A DNA stretch of 64,000 nucleotides from Frondihabitans sp. Leaf304. Its GTDB lineage: Bacteria > Actinomycetota > Actinomycetes > Actinomycetales > Microbacteriaceae. Under the pieces are notes generated by a model. The model worked only from the letters and a program-made list of their open reading frames with translations. It was not told the DNA's origin and did not search any database. The first letter of the stretch is position 1. Each line of letters begins with the position of its first letter. Shown here piece by piece: positions 51,733 to 59,986 of this stretch. The position numbers and the translations under genes are program-made. The stretch spans positions 2,095,461-2,159,460 of the forward strand of contig NZ_LMNV01000002.1 of assembly GCF_001423105.1 (NCBI RefSeq), written 5' to 3'.

Positions 51733-52158
51733 ATGATCCACTCGCCCAACCGCCTGCTCAGCACGATCTTCGGTATCGTCCTCCTGCTGGTCGGGCTGTT
51801 CGGATTCTTCCTGGCGACGCCGTACCCGTTCGCTACCGCGGAGGGCGGCGTTCTGATCGGCCTCTTCGCCGCGAACGGCTTCCTCAGCCTGATCCACGTA
51901 CTCCTCGGGGCAGTCCTTCTCCTCGCGGGTCTCGGCGGGGTCCGTCCGGCAAAGGTCTTCAACATCCTGTTCGGCCTCGGCCTGGTCGTCTTCGCGCTGG
52001 TCGGCTTCGGCATCGCTCACACGGGCGCCAACATCTTCGCGCTGAACACCCCGACGATCCTGCTCCACCTGGTCGTCGGCCTTGCCCTTCTCGCTGCCGG
52101 TCTCGGCGCCGACAAGGTGATTCTGCGGGCCCCGTCCGCCGCTGTCGCGAAGGCCTGA
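51733..52158 (+). CDS. DUF4383-type four-helix membrane protein
   Basis: The 141-residue protein has four hydrophobic helices (about 10-30, 42-66, 72-92 and 105-125) and the pattern LLSTIFGIVLLLVGLFGFFL, with HVLLGAVLLLAGL and HLVVGLALLAAGL. This is a DUF4383-like pattern, with unknown function. GGAGGACC precedes the ATG. A possible promoter (TAGGCT at about 51700) and a weak hairpin (GGCGTC/GACGCC, 51672-51687) lie upstream. It is a single gene. Confidence 0.75.
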   Translation: MIHSPNRLLSTIFGIVLLLVGLFGFFLATPYPFATAEGGVLIGLFAANGFLSLIHVLLGAVLLLAGLGGVRPAKVFNILFGLGLVVFALVGFGIAHTGANIFALNTPTILLHLVVGLALLAAGLGADKVILRAPSAAVAKA

Positions 52159-52200
52159 AACGCTCGGTTCTGACGTCTGGTGCCACACGTCCACTCGGGC

Positions 52201-52219
52201 TAAGGTTAGGGTCACCTAA
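52201..52219. promoter_or_regulatory. DtxR/IdeR-type iron box
   Basis: TAAGGTTAGGGTCACCTAA matches the 19-bp palindromic consensus TTAGGTTAGCCTAACCTAA at 15 positions. It includes a -10-like TAGGGT (52207-52212) and lies 20 bases before the heme oxygenase ATG. Iron-loaded repressor bound here would block transcription, so the gene should be induced by iron limitation. Confidence 0.8.
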
Positions 52220-52238
52220 CCCCGACCGAGGAGGGCCC

Positions 52239-52904
52239 ATGTCGACCATCCCGTTCTCTCAGGCGCTGCGCGATCGTGGCACGCGCCCCGTGTCCGGGTT
52301 GGGAGCGTCCGGCCCCGGGGCATCCGAGCGCTTCATGTCTGATCTGCTCACCGGCCGCCGTACCCGCGATGACTACATCGCGATGGTCGCTCAGAACTTC
52401 TTCGTCTACGGCGCACTTGAGCGCGCGGCGGAGGCCAGGCGTTCCGATCCGGTCGCGGCGATGTTCATGTCGCCGGCGCTGACCCGGTTGCCGGCGATCC
52501 GCGAAGACCTCCGCTTTCTGCTCGGTGAGGGCTGGCAGAGCGAGATCGCGCCCATGCCGACGACTCTCCGCTACGTCGACCGCATCGAGCGGGTTGCGGC
52601 TGTGAGCACCGGCGGATTCGTCGCCCACCACTACACCCGTTATCTCGGCGATCTGTCGGGCTGCGCGATCATCCGCTCGATCATGCAGCGACAGTTCGGC
52701 TTCGACACGAACGGCATCGGCTTCTACGTCTTCGCCGACATTGCCAAGCCGAAGGAGTTCAAGTCGACCTACCGCCGCCAGCTCGACAATGTCGGATGGT
52801 CGGCGAACGAGCAGCAGCTCGTCATCGACGAGGCGCAGACGGCCCACGACCTCACCGAGAGTCTCTTCGCCGAGCTCGACGGTCGGGCTGTCCGCGCCGC
52901 CTGA
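52239..52904 (+). CDS. heme oxygenase homologue lacking the proximal histidine
   Basis: The 221-residue protein aligns with Corynebacterium HmuO over most of its length (FMSDLL, ALERAAEA, VAHHYTRYLGDLSG, IAKPKEFKSTYRRQLDNVGW). Typical members open haem to biliverdin, CO and Fe2+. The proximal haem ligand expected eight residues before FMSDLL (HmuO His20) is Ser24 here, and the whole N-terminus lacks His. The distal helix reads GDLSGC (137-142) instead of GDLSGG. The N-terminal segment is about six residues longer than in HmuO. The iron box upstream and GAGGAGGG before the ATG support a real, iron-regulated gene. Activity is uncertain. Confidence 0.82.
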   Translation: MSTIPFSQALRDRGTRPVSGLGASGPGASERFMSDLLTGRRTRDDYIAMVAQNFFVYGALERAAEARRSDPVAAMFMSPALTRLPAIREDLRFLLGEGWQSEIAPMPTTLRYVDRIERVAAVSTGGFVAHHYTRYLGDLSGCAIIRSIMQRQFGFDTNGIGFYVFADIAKPKEFKSTYRRQLDNVGWSANEQQLVIDEAQTAHDLTESLFAELDGRAVRAA

Positions 52905-53015
52905 CGCGTCACCCGGCAAGCACCGCACGGCACCGCACCGCACCGCACGCCGCTGGAGCAGAGCGGGCCAGACCACACGAAACCAGCACTCAAGGATCCG
53001 GCCGCCCCCGCGCCG

Positions 53016-54326
53016 CTACGACTTCGCTATCGTCTCCGCCTGGATCGCCGGCACCCTCGTCGCCTGCGACATGAACCGCCGCACGTCGAGGTCGACGATG
53101 ATGTCGGCCGGCCGAAGGGGCCGCGACAGGTAGAGGCCGTCGAGCGAGGTGATGCGGCTGAGCGCGACGTAGGTCTGCCCGGCGCTAAAGACGCGCGATC
53201 CGAGGTCGACGATCGCTCGGTCGTAGGTCTTGCCCTGCGACTTGTGGATCGTCACGGCCCAGGCCAGGCGCAGCGGAAACTGCTGGAACTCGGCGACGAT
53301 GTCTTTCTTGAGCTCTTTCGTCGTGGCCGAGTAGCTGTACTTGTACTTCTCCCAGACCGCGGGCTGCACCTCGACCTCTTCGCCGTCGAGCTCGACGAAC
53401 ACGGTGTCGCGGATGCGGGTGACGACGCCCACCGACCCGTTGACCCAGCGTTGCTCGGAGTCGTTGCGGAGGAACATGACCTGCGCCCCGGGCTTGAGTT
53501 CGAGGGCGTCGTCGGCCGGGAACGTGCGACCGCCGAAGTCGCCGGTGACGTCGGCCTTGGCGGTCTTGATGGTGCCAGGGAGGCGTGAGAGCTCGAGCTT
53601 GTTGATGCGCGCGACAGTGTCGTTGCGCGTGGCGAGGGTGATGGCACCGCCGTCGGTGGGCAGCTCTCGGGCACCGGCCTGGTTGAGTGCGCCGGCGATC
53701 TCGGCGGTGACACGGCCGTGACGCACGGCGTTCAACATCTCTTTGAATCCGGCGTCGCTCTGTCGGTGGATGAACGCGAGCTCGAGGATGCGCAGCGACG
53801 CGTCGTCCCAGACGTGCGCGTCGAAGAACCACATGGAGCGGTAGTGATCTCGGAAGTAGGCACGCTCTTCGGGGTCGCCGGGCACCGGCGCGAGCTGGTA
53901 CGGGTCGCCGAAGAGCACCACCTGCACTCCGCCGAAGGCCTCGTTGCGTCGCTGTCGGGCCTGGCGGAGCGACCGGTCGATGGCGTCGAGGAGGTCGGCG
54001 TTGACCATCGAGACCTCGTCGATCACGAGGGTGTCGATGGTGTTGAGCAGTTTGCGCAGCTCGGCGTTCTGCTCGATGTCGTGGTCGGCGATGAGGCCGA
54101 TCGGCAGTCGGAACAGCGAATGGATCGTCTGGCCGCCGACGTTGAGCGCCGCGACACCGGTCGGGGCGCAGATGACGATCTGCTTGGAGGTGTTCCACGA
54201 CAGGTGGTTGAGCAGCGTCGATTTGCCGGTGCCGGCCCGGCCCGTCACGAAGATGTGCTCGCGGGTGTTCTCGATCGCGTCGTAGACCGCGGCCTGCTCG
54301 GCCGACAGCTCGGGGGCTGGACTCAT
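53016..54326 (-). CDS. PIF1-like superfamily 1 helicase
   Basis: The 436-residue DNA helicase has motif I GRAGTGKST (29-37), motif Ia CAPTGVAALNVGG, motif II DEVSMV and motif III FGDPYQLAPV. A SH3-like beta insertion and the C-terminal motifs VTIHKSQGKTYDRAIVDLG and TYVALSRITSLDGL follow. PIF1/RecD2 relatives unwind DNA 5' to 3' and act on stalled forks or G-quadruplexes. No accessory domain is present. AAGGGGTG precedes the ATG. It is convergent with the heme oxygenase gene. Confidence 0.9.
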   Translation of the reverse strand: MSPAPELSAEQAAVYDAIENTREHIFVTGRAGTGKSTLLNHLSWNTSKQIVICAPTGVAALNVGGQTIHSLFRLPIGLIADHDIEQNAELRKLLNTIDTLVIDEVSMVNADLLDAIDRSLRQARQRRNEAFGGVQVVLFGDPYQLAPVPGDPEERAYFRDHYRSMWFFDAHVWDDASLRILELAFIHRQSDAGFKEMLNAVRHGRVTAEIAGALNQAGARELPTDGGAITLATRNDTVARINKLELSRLPGTIKTAKADVTGDFGGRTFPADDALELKPGAQVMFLRNDSEQRWVNGSVGVVTRIRDTVFVELDGEEVEVQPAVWEKYKYSYSATTKELKKDIVAEFQQFPLRLAWAVTIHKSQGKTYDRAIVDLGSRVFSAGQTYVALSRITSLDGLYLSRPLRPADIIVDLDVRRFMSQATRVPAIQAETIAKS

Positions 54327-54392
54327 GCGTCACCCCTTTCGTTCACACCTCCAATCTACCCGGCGCCCACGAGGGGCACGGTCGCACGAAGT

Positions 54393-54398
54393 TAGGAT
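54393..54398 (+). promoter_or_regulatory. -10 hexamer of a leaderless promoter
   Basis: TAGGAT, six bases, then the ATG at 54405. Confidence 0.6.
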
Positions 54399-54404
54399 GT
54401 GGAC

Positions 54405-55445
54405 ATGCTGGCGCCTGGGGGGACGACGAAGCGCGCCCTCCTCATCTGGGGCGGCCTTCTCGCTCTCGTCGTCGTGGCTTTCATCGCAACGGTCGTCATT
54501 CTCAACGCGACCGTCTACAGCGCCTCCGGATTCGTGCGGGGCTACCTCGGTGCCCTCGATCGCGGCGACACGAACAGCGCTCTTCATCTCGCCGGAGTCC
54601 AGCCGGGCGCCGAAGACGACCTGCTCGCCGTGCCCGAGGAGGGCCGTGTCCGCGATTTCCACACGACCCGCGACGTCGTGTCCGGTGGGGTGCACCGGGT
54701 GGCGGCGGAGTTCCGGCTAGGACGCGACGAGGGCGGACAAGACGGCAAAGACAGCAACGACGGCCAGGACAGCAAGAACAGCCAGAGCGAGATCCGCCGG
54801 GCCACCTTCGCGGTCGAGCGCGACGGCACGATCGCCGGCCTCTTCTCGGGCTGGAAGTTCACGACGGCACCGACCGCCTCCGTCGAGGTCACTCCGCTGC
54901 ACGACCCCCGCTTCGAGGCCAATGGCGTCGACATCCGCGCCGCAAGCGCCGACCTGGCCACCCGTTACACGGTGCTGGCTCCCGCCGTGTTCGACCTGAC
55001 GCACGACAGCACCTACCTCACCGCGAAGACGACGACCGTCGTGGCGGCCAGCCCGGGCACTGTCGCGCGAGCGACCGTGTCGGTGGTGCCGAAGGCGAGC
55101 TTCCTCAGCAAAGTCAAAGTCGATGTGACCAAGTACCTGAAGACCACGTGCCTTCCGCAGCGGGTGCTGCTCCCGGCGGGCTGCCCATTCGGGGAGGAGG
55201 TCGACGATCGGCTCACGTCGGATCCTCGGTGGAGCATGACGACCTACCCGCCGGTGGCGCTCCGAGCGACAGCGACGCCGGGGGTCTGGCTCGTGACTCG
55301 CGCGACCGGCCGCGCCCACCTCGAGGTCGACACGCAGTCGCTGTACGACGGCAGCGATGTGCCGATCAGCCGTGACGTGCCGTTCCAGGTGGAGTACCTG
55401 GTCACGATCGGGTCGGACAACGGCTTGACCATCACGCCCCGCTGA
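54405..55445 (+). CDS. membrane-anchored extracytoplasmic protein, unknown function
   Basis: The 346-residue protein starts at the leaderless ATG at 54405. It has a short cytoplasmic N-terminus, one transmembrane helix (about 12-34), then an extracytoplasmic region. A domain with SASGFVRGYLGALDRGDTNSA (about 38-60) resembles the NTF2-like entry of penicillin-binding-protein-type modules. A low-complexity Asp/Gly/Ser/Lys linker (about 107-127) and a C-terminal domain with two cysteines (TTCLPQ and AGCPFGEE) follow. I do not recognise the family. It lies 58 bases upstream of a NatAB-type exporter gene. Confidence 0.68.
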   Translation: MLAPGGTTKRALLIWGGLLALVVVAFIATVVILNATVYSASGFVRGYLGALDRGDTNSALHLAGVQPGAEDDLLAVPEEGRVRDFHTTRDVVSGGVHRVAAEFRLGRDEGGQDGKDSNDGQDSKNSQSEIRRATFAVERDGTIAGLFSGWKFTTAPTASVEVTPLHDPRFEANGVDIRAASADLATRYTVLAPAVFDLTHDSTYLTAKTTTVVAASPGTVARATVSVVPKASFLSKVKVDVTKYLKTTCLPQRVLLPAGCPFGEEVDDRLTSDPRWSMTTYPPVALRATATPGVWLVTRATGRAHLEVDTQSLYDGSDVPISRDVPFQVEYLVTIGSDNGLTITPR

Positions 55446-55491
55446 CTCCTCGATTTCGACAACGGACCTGCGGCCAAACGAGACTGTTCGC

Positions 55492-55497
55492 TAGGGT
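55492..55497 (+). promoter_or_regulatory. -10 hexamer of a leaderless promoter
   Basis: TAGGGT, six bases, then the ATG at 55504. Confidence 0.6.
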
Positions 55498-55503
55498 CGT
55501 CGC

Positions 55504-56478
55504 ATGGGGCAGGCAGCTAGTTCACCGATAGTCCACATCGAGAACTTCCGAATGGTCTTCGGCCGTACGACAGTCATCGACGATCTGTCGTTCGACATCG
55601 AGGCCGGCGAGACCTTCGGCTTTCTCGGATCGAACGGGTCGGGCAAGACGACGACCATCCGCGCGCTGCTCGGCATCTACCAGCCGACCGGCGGCACGCT
55701 GCACATCGACGGTCGGCCGTTCTCGCCTGAGCGGGGATCCCGGCTGGGCTACCTGCCCGAGGAGCGCGGGCTCTACAAGAAGGAGTCGGTGATCGACGTG
55801 ATGACCTACTTCGGGCGTCTCAAGGGCCTGTCGAAGCCGGAGTCGAAGCGGTGGTCGCTGAACTACCTCGAGCGGGTGAGCCTCGCCGACAAGGCTGCGA
55901 CGCGGCTCGACAAGCTGTCGGGCGGCCAGCAGCAGAAGGTGCAGCTCGGCGTGACGATCATGAACCAGCCCGAGCTGCTGATCCTCGACGAGCCGACGAA
56001 GGGGTTCGACCCGGTCAACCGGCGTCTGCTGATGGACATCATCGAAGAGCAGAAGCGGCAGGGCGCCACCGTGCTCATGGTCACCCACCAGATGGAGGAG
56101 GTCGAGCGGCTCTGCGATCGAGTGATCCTGTTGAAGAACGGACGCAGCGAGGCGTACGGCACCATCCCCGAGGTGCAGGATCAGTTCGGTGGCACGATGG
56201 TGCGCCTGCGCTACTCGGGCGACATCCCCGAGTCGTCGAAATACCTGGTGACGCTTCGCGAGCGCAACTACGCCGAGCTCACCGTGACCGAGGGCGCCGA
56301 CGAGGCGGCCATCCTGCGCGACCTGGTCGGGGCCGGCGTCGCGGTGCGCGGCTTCGAGACGTCGAAGCTGAGCCTCGACGACATCTTCCTGCGCGTGTAT
56401 GGCGACGAGGCCGACACCGCGTCGGATCCTGATAATGCCAAGGATCCGGCCCAGCCCACCGCGGGGGTGGCTGCCTGA
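55504..56478 (+). CDS. ABC transporter ATP-binding protein, NatA/DrrA type
   Basis: The 324-residue ATPase has Walker A GSNGSGKTTT (about 43-52), signature LSGGQQQKVQ, Walker B LLILDEPTKGFD and the switch His in VTHQ. A C-terminal extension of about 100 residues (DUF4162-like, FETSKLSLDDIFLRVYGDE) is typical of the exporters of Na+, drugs or lipids in this group. The LGYLPEERGLYKK segment matches NatA-type proteins. Its stop overlaps the permease ATG (TGATG). The substrate is unknown. Confidence 0.9.
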   Translation: MGQAASSPIVHIENFRMVFGRTTVIDDLSFDIEAGETFGFLGSNGSGKTTTIRALLGIYQPTGGTLHIDGRPFSPERGSRLGYLPEERGLYKKESVIDVMTYFGRLKGLSKPESKRWSLNYLERVSLADKAATRLDKLSGGQQQKVQLGVTIMNQPELLILDEPTKGFDPVNRRLLMDIIEEQKRQGATVLMVTHQMEEVERLCDRVILLKNGRSEAYGTIPEVQDQFGGTMVRLRYSGDIPESSKYLVTLRERNYAELTVTEGADEAAILRDLVGAGVAVRGFETSKLSLDDIFLRVYGDEADTASDPDNAKDPAQPTAGVAA

Positions 56479-57716
56479 TGGCCCGCCACAACCTCTCGAC
56501 GGTCGTGTCGTTCGAGATCACCCGCACGCTGACCAAGCGCCGGTTCTGGATCGCCACCCTCATCGTGCCGGTGATCATCGGCATCGTGGTCGCGCTGATC
56601 GTCGCCGCCAACACGTCGACCGACAACAGCGTCACGTCGCAGAAAGACCAGAAGTTCAGCTTCTCGTACAGCGACGCCTCCGGCGTGGTCGACCCGGCGA
56701 TCGTGAAGTCGCTCGGCGGCACCGAGGCCTCCTCCGGCGCCGACGCCATCGCCGCGGTCAAGAGCGGCGACCTCGACGCTTACTTCGCCTACCCGGCCGA
56801 TCCCGCGAAGCAGGCCACCAAGGTCTACGGCGTCGACAAGGGCATCTTCGACAACGGCAAGTACTCGTCGGTCGCGACGCGCATCCTCACCGCGAGCGCC
56901 GAGGCGAAGGTCGGCGACTCGAAGCTGTCGAGCCTCGTCCAGGGCACCGGGCCGGTCGAGGCGACCACGTACGACTCCTCTGGGAACCTCTCGGGCGGCA
57001 TCGGCAGCGTCATCCCGCCTCTGCTGTTCCTGGCGCTGTTCTACGTCGTGATCCTGCTGCTCGGCAATCAGATGCTGACCTCGACGCTGGAGGAGAAAGA
57101 GAACCGCGTCACCGAGATGATCCTGACGACGCTCAACCCGACGACCCTCATCATCGGCAAGGTGATCTCGCTTTTCGTCGTCGGCATCGTGCAGATGCTC
57201 GTGTTCGCGCTGCCGATCGTGATCGGCTTCCTCTTCTTCCGGAACTCACTCAACCTTCCGGCCTTCGACCTCTCGAACCTGCAGATCGATCCGTTCCAGA
57301 TGGTCATCGGCGCCCTGCTCCTGATCGGCGGCTTCATCCTCTTTACCGGCACCCTCGTCGCGGTCGGTGCGATCATGCCGACGGCAAAAGACGCGGGCCA
57401 GATCTTCGGCGTGATGATCGCCCTCATGTTCGTGCCGTTCTACGCGGTCACGCTCATCGTCTCCGACCCGCACTCGTTCATCGTGCAGATCTTCACCTGG
57501 TTCCCGTACTCGGCACCGGTCACCGCGCTGCTCCGCAACGGCTTCTCGTCGCTGTCGCCGGCCGAGGCCATCGGTGTCGTCGTCGAGCAGTTCGTGCTCG
57601 GTCTCATCGTGCTTCAGGTCGCGGTGCGCCTCTTCCGATACGGCTCGATCGAGTACACCCGCAAGGTGTCCCTGACGTCGATCCTGCCCCGGCGCCAGGC
57701 GGCGGTCGGAAAGTAG
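56478..57716 (+). CDS. ABC-2 type permease, NatB type
   Basis: The 412-residue protein has one N-terminal helix (about 23-47), an extracytoplasmic domain of about 130 residues and five or six C-terminal helices starting at about residue 175. The plan and the segment TLEEKENRVTEMILTTLNPTTLIIGK are typical of NatB/YhaP-type ABC-2 exporters. It acts with the ATPase encoded directly upstream. Two other motifs fit the family: GAIMPTAKDAGQIFG and YSAPVTALLRNGF. Confidence 0.9.
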   Translation: MARHNLSTVVSFEITRTLTKRRFWIATLIVPVIIGIVVALIVAANTSTDNSVTSQKDQKFSFSYSDASGVVDPAIVKSLGGTEASSGADAIAAVKSGDLDAYFAYPADPAKQATKVYGVDKGIFDNGKYSSVATRILTASAEAKVGDSKLSSLVQGTGPVEATTYDSSGNLSGGIGSVIPPLLFLALFYVVILLLGNQMLTSTLEEKENRVTEMILTTLNPTTLIIGKVISLFVVGIVQMLVFALPIVIGFLFFRNSLNLPAFDLSNLQIDPFQMVIGALLLIGGFILFTGTLVAVGAIMPTAKDAGQIFGVMIALMFVPFYAVTLIVSDPHSFIVQIFTWFPYSAPVTALLRNGFSSLSPAEAIGVVVEQFVLGLIVLQVAVRLFRYGSIEYTRKVSLTSILPRRQAAVGK

Positions 57717-57717
57717 C

Positions 57718-58119
57718 GTGACCCCCGACGAACTGCTCGGCACCTGGCACTTCACCCGAATGGTCGACGACCGAAGAGACGACCGAAGGATCCCGGTGCA
57801 CGGCACCGCGACCTTCTCCCGTTCCGGCCCCGACCGAATCGTGTGGGTGGAGTCGGGCACGATGGGCCTGCCGGGCGGGGAGGTTCCGATCTCGACCGAG
57901 CGTGCGCTGGAACGCGGCCCCGAGGGATCCTGGGCCACGAATTTCGCGGACGGCCGCGAATTCCACGACTGGCGCTGGGGCGCCGAACTCGTGCACGACT
58001 GCGCGCCCGACCTTTATTCGGGGCGGCTCGACGGCGACGCGAGTGGCTGGCGGATGCGCTGGGCGGCGTCCGGTCCGAGCAAGGACTACGTGATCGAGAC
58101 GGCGTACCGACGGCTCTAA
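57718..58119 (+). CDS. DUF6314-like small protein
   Basis: The 133-residue cytoplasmic protein begins with GTG one base after the permease stop, so it is probably in the same operon. The pattern LLGTWHFTRMVDDR near the start, GTATF, and LYSGRLDGDASGWRMRWAA then SGPSKDYVIETAYRR recalls the DUF6314 family, a lipocalin-like beta-barrel of unknown function. The internal AGGATCC is noted under findings. The function is unknown. Confidence 0.62.
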   Translation: MTPDELLGTWHFTRMVDDRRDDRRIPVHGTATFSRSGPDRIVWVESGTMGLPGGEVPISTERALERGPEGSWATNFADGREFHDWRWGAELVHDCAPDLYSGRLDGDASGWRMRWAASGPSKDYVIETAYRRL

Positions 58120-58248
58120 GGCTTTGGCACGCCTCTCGTGTAACGCGCTCGTTAAGGGTTGTGGATAAAGTCTGCAGATCCCGCACCGTCTGATTAGGGT
58201 GATCTGTGACCCCCGATGAGGGGGGTCGTGATCACGCAAGGGGACGAC

Positions 58249-59916
58249 ATGTTTTTCCACTCGACTTTTCGACTGAAAGCCGGTGTCGCGGTCGCGGCGT
58301 TGGCACTGGGGGCAGCTCTGATCAGCGCTGGCCCCGCCCAGGCAGCGGCGCCCACGCACGCGGTCAGAGGCGGGCACGGGGGCGGCAGCAGCAGCTCGAC
58401 GCTCGCGCCGCGCACCCAGTTCACGATGGCGGCCGACGGGTCGTCCGGGCTCACGCAGGGCGGTGAGGGCATCCCCAACATCGACAGCGTCAAGTCGACC
58501 ATCGCGAAGTACTACGGCGACCCCGGCACGGGCATCGCCTCGAAGACCTCGTCGCCCTACATCAGCGAGATGTCGAGCATCGTGGCGAAGCAGACGCGCA
58601 GCCTGAAGGCGATCTACCAGAAGGCGATCCGCCACCACGAGAAGCCCGCGATCGTCTTCGACGCCGACGACACCACGTTGATGACCTACGACATGGAGGT
58701 GGCCGACATGCACTTCACGTTCGACCCCGCCGAGCAAGACGTCTGGGTGCAAGACCAGCGGTTCCCCGCGACCCCGTCGATGGTGTCGATGGTCGAGACC
58801 GCCAAAAAGATGGGCTTCACGATCTTCGGTCTCACCGGTCGCAACGACGATCAGAAGGCGGCGACCCTCGGCAACCTGAAGAAGGTCGGCTACACCGCTT
58901 TCACGTCGAAGAACTTCTACACGAAATGGACCGGCAAGGGCACCTCGCAGCAGCCCTCGTACGTCACCTGCGCAACTGCCAAGTGCACGACCGTCGAGTA
59001 CAAGGCGCTCACGCGCAAGCACATCGAGAAGCAGGGCTACGACATCGCGCTGAACGTCGGCGACCAGTGGTCTGACCTGCAGGGCGGCTACGCCGACCGC
59101 GTGCTCAAGCTCCCCAACCCGACGTACTACCTGCCGTCGGCCGACCTGCCCGGGGTCAAAGAGCCGCGTCTCGCGCCCCGTACGCACTTCGTCATGAAGG
59201 CCGACGGCTCCTCCGGTCTGACGCAGTCGGGCGAGGGCATCCCCAACATCGACAGCGTCAAGTCGACCATCGCCGTCTACTACGGCGACACGGGCACCGG
59301 GCTGTCGAACAAGACCTCGTCGCCCTACATCAGCGAGATGCAGAAGATCCTCAAGCGCGAGATCCCTCGCGTCGCGTCGCAGTGCTACGCCGCCTCGACC
59401 AAGGGCCAGAAGCCCGCGATCGTTCTCGACGCCGACGACACCACGCTCTGGACGTACGACATGGAGGTGGCCGACATGCACTTCACGTTCGACCCCGCCG
59501 AGCAAGACGTGTGGGTGCAAGACCAGCGGTTCCCCGCCACCCCTGGCATGACGACCCTAGCCGGCGTCGCCAAGGCCGCGGGCTGCACGCTGATCGGTCT
59601 GACGGGTCGCAACGACGACCAGAAGGCCGCGACACTGGCAAACCTGGCCAAGGTCGGCTACTCCGGTTTCACGGCTGAGAACTACTACACCAAGTGGACC
59701 GGCAAGGGTGCCTCGCAGCAACCCTCGTACGTCACGTGCGCCGCAGCGAAGTGCACCACCATCGAGTACAAGTCGCAGACCCGAGCTCACGTCGAGTCGG
59801 CAGCCGGTGGCGGGTACACCGTGGTGGCGAACTACGGCGACCAGTTCAGCGACTTGATCGGCGGGCACGCCAAGCGCACGGTCAAGCTGCCGAACCCGAC
59901 GTACTACCTGCCCTGA
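58249..59916 (+). CDS. secreted HAD acid phosphatase with two tandem catalytic domains
   Basis: The 555-residue precursor starts at ATG 58249 with AAGGGG upstream. It has a Sec signal peptide (about 1-33) and two homologous halves (about 53-296 and 308-555). Each half contains the HAD nucleophile motif DADDTT (Asp138/Asp140 and Asp394/Asp396), the shared segment MEVADMHFTFDPAEQDVWVQ, motif II GLTGRNDDQKAATL, and motif IV GDQ(W/F)SDL. It resembles subfamily IIIB acid phosphatases, which hydrolyse phosphate monoesters outside the cell. Long identical DNA stretches show a fairly recent duplication. Cys pairs (TCATAKC and TCAAAKC) probably form disulfides. Confidence 0.88.
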   Translation: MFFHSTFRLKAGVAVAALALGAALISAGPAQAAAPTHAVRGGHGGGSSSSTLAPRTQFTMAADGSSGLTQGGEGIPNIDSVKSTIAKYYGDPGTGIASKTSSPYISEMSSIVAKQTRSLKAIYQKAIRHHEKPAIVFDADDTTLMTYDMEVADMHFTFDPAEQDVWVQDQRFPATPSMVSMVETAKKMGFTIFGLTGRNDDQKAATLGNLKKVGYTAFTSKNFYTKWTGKGTSQQPSYVTCATAKCTTVEYKALTRKHIEKQGYDIALNVGDQWSDLQGGYADRVLKLPNPTYYLPSADLPGVKEPRLAPRTHFVMKADGSSGLTQSGEGIPNIDSVKSTIAVYYGDTGTGLSNKTSSPYISEMQKILKREIPRVASQCYAASTKGQKPAIVLDADDTTLWTYDMEVADMHFTFDPAEQDVWVQDQRFPATPGMTTLAGVAKAAGCTLIGLTGRNDDQKAATLANLAKVGYSGFTAENYYTKWTGKGASQQPSYVTCAAAKCTTIEYKSQTRAHVESAAGGGYTVVANYGDQFSDLIGGHAKRTVKLPNPTYYLP

Positions 59917-59921
59917 TCGGT

Positions 59922-59953
59922 CGGTCGAGGTGGCTCCAGGGCCACCTCGACCG
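59922..59953. terminator. bidirectional terminator between phosphatase and dehydrogenase genes
   Basis: CGGTCGAGGTGGC (59922-59934) and GCCACCTCGACCG (59941-59953) form a perfect 13-bp stem around a six-base loop, five bases after the phosphatase stop. Confidence 0.82.
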
Positions 59954-59986
59954 CCGCCCGCGTAGGGCTTGCTACGCCAACGCCAG

